From Ruminococcus sp. UBA5129 (GTDB lineage: Bacteria; Bacillota; Clostridia; Oscillospirales; Ruminococcaceae), in the NCBI GenBank assembly GCA_002414125.1, contig DHYN01000070.1, positions 103,989 through 111,908 of the forward strand: a stretch of 7,920 nucleotides of DNA, given 5' to 3'. A program made the position numbers and the translations under genes. Shown here one piece after another: positions 1 to 5,541 of the stretch (position 1 is its first letter; every line of letters begins with the position of its first letter). The notes below the pieces were generated by a model. It saw only the letters and a program-made list of their open reading frames with translations, was not told the origin of the DNA and did no database searches.

Positions 1-263
1 AGCTCGGTTCGGAGGCTGTTCTCGGACTTATGAATGTTAAGCTCCGTGAGCTCTGCCCGAAAACTCCCGTCCGCGTTCTCGGACCTGTCAAGTGTTCATA
101 CGGTCGTATCAACGGTAAATTCAGATACAGAATAATAATCAAGACTAAAAATACAAGCGAAATGAGAGGCTTCATCTCCGATATGCTCGTAAGTGGCGCT
201 GCGCTCCGTGAGATGAACGGAGTCTCGTTTTATGCCGACATGAACGGCGATGCGGGCGTATGA
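1..263 (+). CDS. priA: Primosomal protein N' (PriA helicase), C-terminal fragment
   Basis: This is the last 87 codons or so of a gene that begins before the window; the reading frame starts at base 3 and ends at TGA 261-263. PriA is the superfamily 2 DNA helicase that recognises stalled forks and starts primosome assembly for replication restart. The visible part matches the PriA C-terminal domain: 'VRVLGPVKCSYGRINGKFRY' followed by 'RIIIKTKN' corresponds to the conserved VLGP...RI...YRY..xIK block near the end of the family, and the chain closes with 'FYADMNG', where relatives usually have a D-x-N-P motif. The helicase motifs and zinc-binding cysteines lie outside the window. An internal ATG at base 30 is not the start, because the homology continues upstream of it. 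The gap to def is only 40 bases. The call rests on a short region and on conserved order ahead of def and fmt. Confidence 0.88.
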   Translation, partial: LGSEAVLGLMNVKLRELCPKTPVRVLGPVKCSYGRINGKFRYRIIIKTKNTSEMRGFISDMLVSGAALREMNGVSFYADMNGDAGV

Positions 264-289
264 TGACGCCGATCTATGAAATACTAATG

Positions 290-298
290 AAAGGGTGA
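290..298 (+). promoter_or_regulatory. Ribosome binding site deciding the def start
   Basis: AAAGGGTGA resembles the anti-Shine-Dalgarno complement AAAGGAGGTGA and ends five bases before ATG 304. It overlaps the in-frame GTG at 295, so that GTG is part of the ribosome binding site and not the start. ATG 304 is therefore preferred, which removes three residues (M-I-P) from the longest reading. Confidence 0.7.
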
Positions 299-303
299 TT
301 CCA

Positions 304-771
304 ATGGCATTAAGAAAGATCCTTACCGACAGCGACCCTATACTCCATAAGGTTTGCAGACCAGTGGAAAACTTCGATGAAAAGCTCGCTCAGATCCTCG
401 ATGATATGCATGAGACACTCGACAAGGCTCAGGGCGTTGGTCTCGCAGGTCCGCAGATCGGACTTTGCAGAAGAATTTTCATCATGCACCTCGATGAGGA
501 CACCATCATTGAGGCTATAAATCCCGAGATCATTAAAAAGAGCGGCGTTCAGCGCGTTCTGGAGGGATGCCTTTCGTGTCCCGACCGCTGGGGTTATGTG
601 AAGCGTCCGATGAAGGCTACCCTCAGAGCTCAGGACAGAAACGGAAACTTCTACGAGCGCGAGTTCACTGAGCTCGGAGCACAGTGTGTCTGCCACGAGA
701 ACGATCATCTTGACGGTCACGTTTTCACGGAGATCGTTGAGGAATTTGTCAGACCCGAGGAGCTTGAATAA
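304..771 (+). CDS. def: Peptide deformylase
   Basis: This cytoplasmic metalloenzyme (155 aa) removes the formyl group from the N-terminal methionine of new proteins at the ribosome exit. All three family motifs are present: motif 1 'GVGLAGPQIG' (residues 44-53, with Gln51 as the oxyanion-hole residue), motif 2 'EGCLSCP' (87-93, with metal ligand Cys89) and motif 3 'CHENDHLDG' (130-138, a HExxH with ligands His131 and His135 and catalytic Glu132). Motif 1 reads LAG where the commonest form is LAA. The length is normal for a short bacterial deformylase, and the N-terminus 'ALRKILTDSDPILHKVCRPV' fits the family. It ends one base before fmt, whose product adds the formyl group that this enzyme removes, so the two steps are made from one transcript. 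ATG 304 is chosen over GTG 295 because of ribosome-binding-site spacing. Confidence 0.96.
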   Translation: MALRKILTDSDPILHKVCRPVENFDEKLAQILDDMHETLDKAQGVGLAGPQIGLCRRIFIMHLDEDTIIEAINPEIIKKSGVQRVLEGCLSCPDRWGYVKRPMKATLRAQDRNGNFYEREFTELGAQCVCHENDHLDGHVFTEIVEEFVRPEELE

Positions 772-772
772 T

Positions 773-1702
773 ATGAAAATTGTTTTTATGGGAACTCCCG
801 ATTTTGCGGTGCCGTGTCTGAGAACTCTTGCCGAGAGCAAGCACGAGATCGCAGCGATATTCACCCAGCCAGATAAGCCAAAGGGACGCGGCTACAAGAT
901 GATCCCGACTCCCGTAAAGGCTGCGGCGCTCGAATACGGCATCCCCGTATATCAGCCGCTATCGCTCAGAAAGGGCGATGACGCTGCGGAGTCGATCAGA
1001 ATTTTGAATGATATTGCTCCCGATCTGATCGTTGTAACGGCATACGGACAGATATTGCCGAAAGAGGTACTTGAGCTTCCGAAGCACGGCTGTATCAACA
1101 TCCACGCGTCTCTTCTGCCTGCTTACAGAGGTGCAGCTCCGATAAACTGGTGCATCCTCAACGGCGAGACCGTTACAGGAGTAACTTCCATGATGATGGA
1201 GGAGGGTCTTGATACGGGCGATATGCTCATCAAGAGATCCACCGGCATAGGCAAAAACGAGACTTATCAGGAGCTTTATGCAAGGCTCTCTGTCATGGGG
1301 GGAGAGGTGCTTGCGGAAACCCTTGAAGCGATCGAAAACGGCACTCTCACCCGTGAGAAGCAGGACGATTCGCTTAGCAGCTATTCCCCCATGATACGCA
1401 AGGAGATGAGCGCACTTGACTTCTCAAAGAGCGCCGATGTGATTCACAATACCATTCGCGGTGTAACGGGATTTACGATGCTCGGAGACAAGAGGCTCAA
1501 GGTGTTCGGAAGTGAGATTTCGGACAAAATTGCCGGGAGTGAAGCAAACGGAGAGCTCGTTGATGCGGCTGCGTTTATCGTTAAGTGCGGTGACGGAGGC
1601 TGCGTGCGATTTACCGAGGTTCAGCTTGAAGGCAGCAAACGCATGAAAACAGAGGACTTCCTGAGAGGCAAAAAGCTCGAAAAGGGAACAGTCCTCGGCT
1701 AA
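773..1702 (+). CDS. fmt: Methionyl-tRNA formyltransferase
   Basis: This enzyme (309 aa) transfers a formyl group from 10-formyl-tetrahydrofolate to Met-tRNA(fMet), producing the initiator for translation. The N-terminal formyltransferase domain has 'FMGTPDFAVP' (5-14), 'QPDKPKGRG' (32-40) and 'NIHASLLPAYRGAAPINW' (109-126). The catalytic triad is Asn109, His111 and Asp147, the last in 'GLDTGDML'. The C-terminal tRNA-binding domain starts near residue 203 with 'YSPMIRKEMSALDF' and 'IHNTIRG'. The usual I-R-x-x-x-P-W-P loop is shortened here to 'IRGVTGFTMLGDKRLKV'. The true start is ATG 773, not the in-frame ATG at 686, because Fmt proteins begin at MKIVFMGTP and the 686 start would lie inside def. 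A GAGGAG sequence at 757-762 within the end of def is the likely ribosome binding site, with a rather long spacer of ten bases. Confidence 0.97.
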   Translation: MKIVFMGTPDFAVPCLRTLAESKHEIAAIFTQPDKPKGRGYKMIPTPVKAAALEYGIPVYQPLSLRKGDDAAESIRILNDIAPDLIVVTAYGQILPKEVLELPKHGCINIHASLLPAYRGAAPINWCILNGETVTGVTSMMMEEGLDTGDMLIKRSTGIGKNETYQELYARLSVMGGEVLAETLEAIENGTLTREKQDDSLSSYSPMIRKEMSALDFSKSADVIHNTIRGVTGFTMLGDKRLKVFGSEISDKIAGSEANGELVDAAAFIVKCGDGGCVRFTEVQLEGSKRMKTEDFLRGKKLEKGTVLG

Positions 1703-1707
1703 CGATA

Positions 1708-1750
1708 ATCTCTAAAACCCCTTTCGGAAAAAAACAGGGTTTATAGAGAT
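1708..1750 (+). other. Imperfect stem-loop in the fmt/yugP gap
   Basis: The left arm ATCTCTAAAACCC (1708-1720) pairs with the right arm GGGTTTATAGAGAT (1737-1750): 13 base pairs with one bulged base, around a 16-base loop that contains seven A's. It fills most of the only sizeable intergenic gap (1703-1773). No run of T's follows the right arm on the + strand, so it is not a standard intrinsic terminator. It could be a weak attenuator, an RNA-processing or stabilising element, or a relic. I see no convincing promoter here: TATAGA at 1755-1760 resembles a -10 box but has no matching -35. Confidence 0.6.
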
Positions 1751-1773
1751 CACCTATAGAAAGTGAGGAAAAT

Positions 1774-2433
1774 ATGCTTTATTTTTTACTGATATTAATT
1801 CTACCCATTATCGCATCCATTAATGTAAAGGCAACATACAGCAAGTATGCAAAGGTACGCAACAGCAGAGGTCTTACGGCAGACGAGGTTGCGCGTAAGA
1901 TACTTGATGCCAACGGTCTGTACTTTGTTCAGATCGAGCGCGTATCAGGCAATCTTACAGACCACTATGACCCGAGAGCAAATGTTGTCAGACTTTCGGA
2001 CTCGGTGTACGGCAAGCAGGGCATCGCTGCTATCGGTGTTGCCGCTCACGAGTGCGGTCACGCTGTCCAGCATGCTGAGGACTACGCTCCGATCAACCTC
2101 AGAAGCAAGCTTGTCCCGGCAGCCAATATCGGTTCGAGACTTTCGTATATCCTCGTTATCCTTGGTATCGTAATGAGCTATAATCAGGTGCTTATCAATA
2201 TCGGTATCCTCCTTTTCCTTGCAGTGGTCGCATTCCAGTTCGTAACACTTCCCGTTGAGTTCAATGCCAGCGAGAGAGCTCTTGCAACACTCAGAAATGA
2301 CGGTATTCTCGATGAGAGCGAGATGCACGGCACAAAGAAGGTACTCACGGCGGCAGCTCTGACATATGTTGTGGCTCTGCTTACGGCTATCCTCAACCTT
2401 ATGAGACTCATCGCAATGTCAAGGAGACGCTGA
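1774..2433 (+). CDS. yugP: YugP-type membrane zinc metallopeptidase
   Basis: This 219-aa integral membrane protein belongs to the neutral zinc metallopeptidase family named after Bacillus subtilis YugP (Pfam Zn_peptidase_2); its physiological substrate is not established. The zinc-binding HExxH motif lies in 'AAHECGHAVQH' (90-100), with ligands His92 and His96 and catalytic Glu93. The family-typical 'LPVEFNASERAL' (159-170) probably supplies the third ligand, Glu162. Hydrophobic segments are at about 1-18, 120-135, 139-160 and 190-213, so the catalytic helix sits in the soluble stretch between the first and second. The 'DHYDPRANVVRLSD' segment (63-76) before the active site is also typical. 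GAGGAA at 1765-1770 precedes ATG 1774. The stop overlaps rsmB by one base. The protein is routinely found between fmt and rsmB in Clostridia, so a link to translation is suggested by position only. Confidence 0.92.
   Translation: MLYFLLILILPIIASINVKATYSKYAKVRNSRGLTADEVARKILDANGLYFVQIERVSGNLTDHYDPRANVVRLSDSVYGKQGIAAIGVAAHECGHAVQHAEDYAPINLRSKLVPAANIGSRLSYILVILGIVMSYNQVLINIGILLFLAVVAFQFVTLPVEFNASERALATLRNDGILDESEMHGTKKVLTAAALTYVVALLTAILNLMRLIAMSRRR
2421..2433 (+). promoter_or_regulatory. rsmB ribosome binding site and TGATG stop/start overlap
   Basis: AAGGAG at 2421-2426, inside the last codons of yugP, lies six bases before ATG 2433. The last base of the yugP stop TGA (2431-2433) is the A of this ATG, so ribosomes ending yugP can restart directly on rsmB. 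Confidence 0.75.
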
Positions 2434-3740
2434 TGACCGACCCGAGATACCTCGCTGTCGAGCTTCTTGACAAGACGTTCAGAAACGGCAGTTATTCAAA
2501 TATCCGGCTTGCTCACGGACTCGGCTCATCCGAGCTCAACGATCGTGACAAGAGATTGTGCTCCGCGCTCTACTACGGCGTTATTGAGCGCAGGATAACG
2601 CTCGACTATATTATCGGAGGACTCAGCACTCGTCCTGTTGAAAAGCTTGACGGACGAGTGCTGAACATACTCCGCTGCGGTATATACCAGATACTTTTCA
2701 TGGACAGCATTCCTGACAGCGCTGCTGTCAACGAAAGCGTCAAGCTTGCAAAAAGGTTCGGCAGAACGAGCGCTTCGGGTATGGTCAATGCCGTTTTGCG
2801 CGAATTTCTCAGAAGAGGAAAGAATTATCCCGTCCCTATGGACTTCATCCACTCGTCTGAGATACAGTATTCTGCACCGCTGTGGCTCGTAGAGAGTCTT
2901 GCGCGCAATTACGGTATCGAACAGATGATTGACCTGCTTAGCGATTCTGTCAAAGCTCCGCCCACGACTATCCGCATGAACAGTACACGCTGCAATGAGG
3001 AGGAGCTTTTAGCTGCACTCGGGAGTATTTTGGCGGAAAAAAGTGAGCTGCTCCCTAATTGCTATGATCTTGACGGCGGAGATGTGGTATCGACCGAGGC
3101 TTTTGCTAAAGGATACTTCCACGTTCAGGATAAGGCTTCACAGCTTTGCTGCATGGCGCTCGCACCGACCGAAAACGATCGTGTGCTTGACATATGCGGT
3201 GCTCCCGGCGGAAAGACCTTCACGATGGCTGAGTTGATGAACGGAAGAGGGGAGATATATTCCTTCGACCTGCACGAGAAGCGTGCCGAGCTTATCAGAA
3301 AGGGTGCAGCTCGCCTCGGACTTGAAAATATCAGAGCCGCGGCAGGCGATGCGGCTGTTTTTGACCCGAATCTGCCGAGGTTTACAAAGATACTCTGCGA
3401 TGTTCCCTGCTCGGGAATAGGCGCGATACGCCGCAAGCCCGAGATCAAATACAAAAACGAGAGCGACTTCGATGCGCTCCCCGATATACAGTACAGAATT
3501 GCCGAAAATGCCCTCAATTACCTTGAAGTCGGCGGTGAGCTGGTTTATTCCACCTGCACGCTCAGAAAAAAGGAAAATGATGAGGTCATCGGCAGGCTTC
3601 TCCAAAACCACAGTGAGCTTGAAGCAGTGAGCTTCCTCACAGAGCTTGGGAAGCCGTTCGGAGGCGGTACTGCGAGCATCTTCCCGATGCACTTCGGCAG
3701 TGACGGCTTCTTCATCTCAAAGGTCAGAAAAGTAAGGTGA
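2433..3740 (+). CDS. rsmB: 16S rRNA (cytosine-967-C5)-methyltransferase RsmB
   Basis: This 435-aa, SAM-dependent enzyme makes 5-methylcytosine at position 967 (E. coli numbering) of 16S rRNA during small-subunit assembly. Residues 1-130 form the NusB-like RNA-binding domain ('RYLAVELLDKTF', 'RCGIYQILFMDSIP', 'AVNESVKLAKRFG'). The Rossmann-fold methyltransferase follows, with the SAM motif 'DICGAPGGKT' (253-262; relatives mostly have DxCAAPGGKT). 'DVPCSGIGAIRRKPEIKY' (323-340) carries Cys326 and 'YSTCTLRKKEND' (372-383) carries Cys375. In this family the TC cysteine attacks the base and the PC cysteine releases the product. 'FHVQDKASQL' (229-238) is also typical. The NusB domain separates it from the shorter RsmF-type enzymes. 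Length is normal. It is coupled to yugP by a TGATG overlap and followed four bases later by rlmN, another rRNA methyltransferase gene. Confidence 0.96.
   Translation: MTDPRYLAVELLDKTFRNGSYSNIRLAHGLGSSELNDRDKRLCSALYYGVIERRITLDYIIGGLSTRPVEKLDGRVLNILRCGIYQILFMDSIPDSAAVNESVKLAKRFGRTSASGMVNAVLREFLRRGKNYPVPMDFIHSSEIQYSAPLWLVESLARNYGIEQMIDLLSDSVKAPPTTIRMNSTRCNEEELLAALGSILAEKSELLPNCYDLDGGDVVSTEAFAKGYFHVQDKASQLCCMALAPTENDRVLDICGAPGGKTFTMAELMNGRGEIYSFDLHEKRAELIRKGAARLGLENIRAAAGDAAVFDPNLPRFTKILCDVPCSGIGAIRRKPEIKYKNESDFDALPDIQYRIAENALNYLEVGGELVYSTCTLRKKENDEVIGRLLQNHSELEAVSFLTELGKPFGGGTASIFPMHFGSDGFFISKVRKVR
2623..2664 (+). repeat. Perfect 13-bp inverted repeat inside rsmB
   Basis: TCAGCACTCGTCC (2623-2635) is the exact reverse complement of GGACGAGTGCTGA (2652-2664), separated by 16 bases. 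The pair lies in the NusB-domain part of rsmB (about residues 64-78) and would form a strong RNA hairpin. The loop contains AAGCTT. No T-run follows, so it is not a standard terminator. Function unknown. Confidence 0.8.
2714..2730 (+). repeat. Short perfect hairpin inside rsmB
   Basis: TGACAGC (2714-2720) and GCTGTCA (2724-2730) pair perfectly around a GCT loop. It lies 50 bases after the 13-bp inverted repeat, in codons for D-S-A-A-V-N. It may be chance: repeated GCN alanine codons make such matches easy. Confidence 0.55.
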
Positions 3741-3747
3741 TAAATTG
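3734..3747 (+). promoter_or_regulatory. Ribosome binding site and TTG start of rlmN
   Basis: AAGGTG (3734-3739) lies inside the last codons of rsmB, five bases before TTG 3745. The next in-frame ATG (3769) has no comparable site upstream, and the eight residues before it (M-E-K-I-D-I-L-S) fit the start of other RlmN proteins. TTG is therefore the likely start. Confidence 0.72.
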
Positions 3748-4800
3748 GAAAAAATTGATATTCTCAGCATGAGCCTTGATGAGATAGAGGCTGAGCTTGT
3801 CCTTATGGGCGAGAAGAAATTCAGGGCAAAGCAGATATTTCAGTGGCTTCATTGCAAAAGAATTTTCGATTTTGATGAAATGACTGACATTTCTATCCAA
3901 TTGAGGAAGCGACTGAAAGAAAAATTTTGTACAAAAAGACTATTTATTGCGAAAAGACTTGCATCTTCTATAGACAATACGGTAAAATATCTTTATAGGC
4001 TTTCTGACGGTAACTATGTCGAGACCGTACTCATGGAGTACAGCTACGGACACAGCATTTGCGTTTCCACTCAGGTGGGGTGCAAAATGGGATGCCGCTT
4101 CTGCGCTTCGGCGATAGCAGGCTTCGTCAGAAACCTCGAACCCTCGGAGATACTTATGCAGATCTACGAGACCGAGCGTGATTCCGGACTGCGTGTTTCG
4201 GGAGTCGTCCTGATGGGGATCGGCGAACCGCTCGACAACTATGACAATGTGACAAAATTCCTCAGACTGCTCTCGGATAAGAACGGGAACGATCTGAGCT
4301 TAAGGCATGTTTCGCTCTCAACGTGCGGCATCGTTCCGAGGATATACGACCTTGCGGAGCTGCACTTCGGACTGACTCTTTCGGTCTCGCTCCATTGTGC
4401 GGATAACGACAAAAGAAGCGAAATAATGCCGGTCAACCTTACATATAATATGAACAGCCTCATAGAGGCTTGCAGATATTATTTTGAAAGGACAGGCAGA
4501 AGGGTGACGTTTGAATACGCGGTCATCGACAATGTCAATTCCTCCGATGCCGATGCCGACAGACTCGCAGACTTGCTGCGAGGCATGAACTGCCATGTCA
4601 ATCTTATACCGGTCAATACGGTCAAGGAACGTAATTATCGTACCGCGCGTGCAGGAGTTGAGGATTTCGCCAAAAGACTCGGCAAACGCGGGATAAATGC
4701 AACCGTGCGAAGAACGCTCGGGAGCGATATAGAGGCTGCGTGCGGTCAGCTCCGCCGCGATGCCATAGATCACAGCACGAATGGAGGTGCAGATAATTGA
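3745..4800 (+). CDS. rlmN: Dual-specificity rRNA/tRNA adenine-C2 methyltransferase RlmN (radical SAM)
   Basis: This 351-aa radical-SAM enzyme methylates C2 of adenine 2503 in 23S rRNA and of adenine 37 in certain tRNAs, affecting decoding accuracy and nascent-peptide sensing. An N-terminal RNA-binding region ('KKFRAKQIFQWLH', 24-36) leads into the radical-SAM core. The [4Fe-4S] cluster motif is 'CKMGCRFC' (Cys113, Cys117, Cys120). Cys106 in 'SICVSTQVGC' and Cys333 in 'DIEAACGQL' match the E. coli cysteines 118 and 355 used in the two-step methyl transfer. 'MGIGEPLDNYDNV' (157-169), 'STCGIVPRI', 'TGRRVTFEYAV' and 'HVNLIPVN' are further family blocks. The Cys333 region and the absence of a resistance-gene context favour RlmN over Cfr. 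The usual V-N-D stretch reads V-N-S (264-266). The start is TTG. The last four bases overlap the phosphatase gene. A low-GC patch covers roughly residues 33-92. Confidence 0.96.
   Translation: MEKIDILSMSLDEIEAELVLMGEKKFRAKQIFQWLHCKRIFDFDEMTDISIQLRKRLKEKFCTKRLFIAKRLASSIDNTVKYLYRLSDGNYVETVLMEYSYGHSICVSTQVGCKMGCRFCASAIAGFVRNLEPSEILMQIYETERDSGLRVSGVVLMGIGEPLDNYDNVTKFLRLLSDKNGNDLSLRHVSLSTCGIVPRIYDLAELHFGLTLSVSLHCADNDKRSEIMPVNLTYNMNSLIEACRYYFERTGRRVTFEYAVIDNVNSSDADADRLADLLRGMNCHVNLIPVNTVKERNYRTARAGVEDFAKRLGKRGINATVRRTLGSDIEAACGQLRRDAIDHSTNGGADN
4783..4800 (+). promoter_or_regulatory. Ribosome binding site and TTGA overlap for the phosphatase start
   Basis: GGAGGTG (4783-4789) is a near-perfect Shine-Dalgarno sequence, seven bases before TTG 4797. 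The TTG shares the bases TTGA with the rlmN stop. No in-frame ATG lies before the essential D-x-G motif at residues 8-10, so TTG is the only plausible start. A strong site with a weak start codon suggests output tied to rlmN translation. Confidence 0.8.
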
Positions 4801-5522
4801 GATACAGAACAGGTACAGATATAGGTCTTTTGCGCGATGAAAATCAGGATGCCGTAAGATGCGAATATTTTGGTCATGACCTGCTTGCCGTGGTTTGCGA
4901 CGGAATGGGAGGCGAGCGTGCCGGCAGAGAGGCAAGCGCTCTCGCTATAGAAGAGTTTTTTCAGCGCTTTTCGGCAGGTTATTCAGTGAGCCTGAGCGAC
5001 GATGAGATTCGCAAGCTTCTGTCAGCTTCAATGTCTGCGGCTAATTCGGTGATATATACAAGAGCTCGGCTCGGATTCAAAAATTTCGGCATGGGTACGA
5101 CGTGTGTTGCAGCCTTCATAAACAGCAAAACTGCTTTTATCGTCAATGTCGGCGACAGCAGAGCTTACGTCATTACGGACAACGGTCTTGCACAAATAAC
5201 GGCTGACCACAACTATGCATCTCTGCTGTACGAGCAGGGCAAGATCACCGAGGAGGAGCTCGAGACACATCCTCAAAAGCATATGCTCATAAGAGCGGTC
5301 GGTGTTGAAAAGACCGTTCTTACGGATACATTCATCCTTGATTACGATGACAAAATCAGTCTGCTGCTTTGCTCGGACGGACTTTCGGGCTATTGCAGCG
5401 ACGATGAGATATACGAGGTTATAAAAAATGCTGATTTTGATAATGTAGCTGATGAATTGATTAATCTTGCACTCGGTAAGGGTGGCCGCGACAATATCAC
5501 CGTTGCGGTAATTTCAGACTGA
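4797..5522 (+). CDS. prpC: PP2C-family Ser/Thr protein phosphatase (PrpC/Stp type)
   Basis: This metal-dependent cytoplasmic phosphatase (241 aa) reverses phosphorylation by the adjacent PASTA kinase. The standard PP2C motifs occur in order: 'TDIGLLRDENQD' (7-18, with Asp8, Arg13 and Asp18), 'VVCDGMGGERAGREAS' (33-48, with metal-binding Asp35 and Gly36), 'GMGTTCV' (98-104), 'VGDSRAY' (118-124), 'ITADHNYASLL' (134-144), 'LLCSDGLSGYCSDDEI' (190-205, with metal-binding Asp194) and 'GGRDNITVAVI' (229-239, with Asp232 and Asn233). The protein is one compact domain of usual length for PrpC/Stp, with no membrane segment. It starts at TTG overlapping rlmN and ends 16 bases before the kinase gene. In B. 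subtilis the equivalent pair is PrpC-PrkC; in Streptococcus it is PhpP-StkP. SpoIIE- or RsbU-like alternatives are unlikely given the length and context. Confidence 0.96.
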   Translation: MRYRTGTDIGLLRDENQDAVRCEYFGHDLLAVVCDGMGGERAGREASALAIEEFFQRFSAGYSVSLSDDEIRKLLSASMSAANSVIYTRARLGFKNFGMGTTCVAAFINSKTAFIVNVGDSRAYVITDNGLAQITADHNYASLLYEQGKITEEELETHPQKHMLIRAVGVEKTVLTDTFILDYDDKISLLLCSDGLSGYCSDDEIYEVIKNADFDNVADELINLALGKGGRDNITVAVISD

Positions 5523-5525
5523 TTC

Positions 5526-5541
5526 AGGGGGAAAGATAATG
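5526..5541 (+). promoter_or_regulatory. Strong ribosome binding site of the PASTA kinase
   Basis: AGGGGGAAAG (5526-5535) lies three bases before ATG 5539 by its end, with the G-run centred about 10 bases upstream. The kinase has its own ribosome binding site and an ATG, unlike the TTG-started phosphatase before it. Confidence 0.6.

Noticed and set aside
442..474. GTCCG-CAGAT-CGGAC hairpin in def
   Set aside because: Five strong pairs plus wobble extensions inside motif 1 codons; hairpins this short are common by chance.
686..772. N-terminal extension of Fmt starting at ATG 686
   Set aside because: It lies wholly within def in another frame, and Fmt proteins begin at the MKIVFMGTP segment encoded from 773.
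310..864. 184-aa open frame on the - strand over def and fmt
   Set aside because: It is antisense to two clearly recognised genes, shows no family motif, and arises from codon periodicity of the real genes.
1742..1758. TATAG...CTATA as a possible operator before yugP
   Set aside because: Only five bases per arm with seven between, partly inside the larger stem-loop; too short to support an operator.
3138..3692. 184-aa open frame on the - strand over rsmB
   Set aside because: Shadow of rsmB; no recognisable domain, and the sense frame contains all the methyltransferase motifs.
3650..3710. GAAGCCGT / ACGGCTTC inverted repeat near the end of rsmB as a terminator
   Set aside because: The arms are only eight bases with about 45 bases between them and no T-run, and rlmN follows at once.
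3959..3988. Internal promoter in rlmN (TTGCAT, 18 bases, TAAAAT)
   Set aside because: The -35 matches the consensus at only three positions and AT-rich DNA makes such pairs common; kept only as a possibility within the AT-rich finding.
4318..4935. 205-aa open frame on the - strand over rlmN and the phosphatase
   Set aside because: It spans the junction of two solid genes on the opposite strand and has no ribosome binding site or motif that I can recognise.
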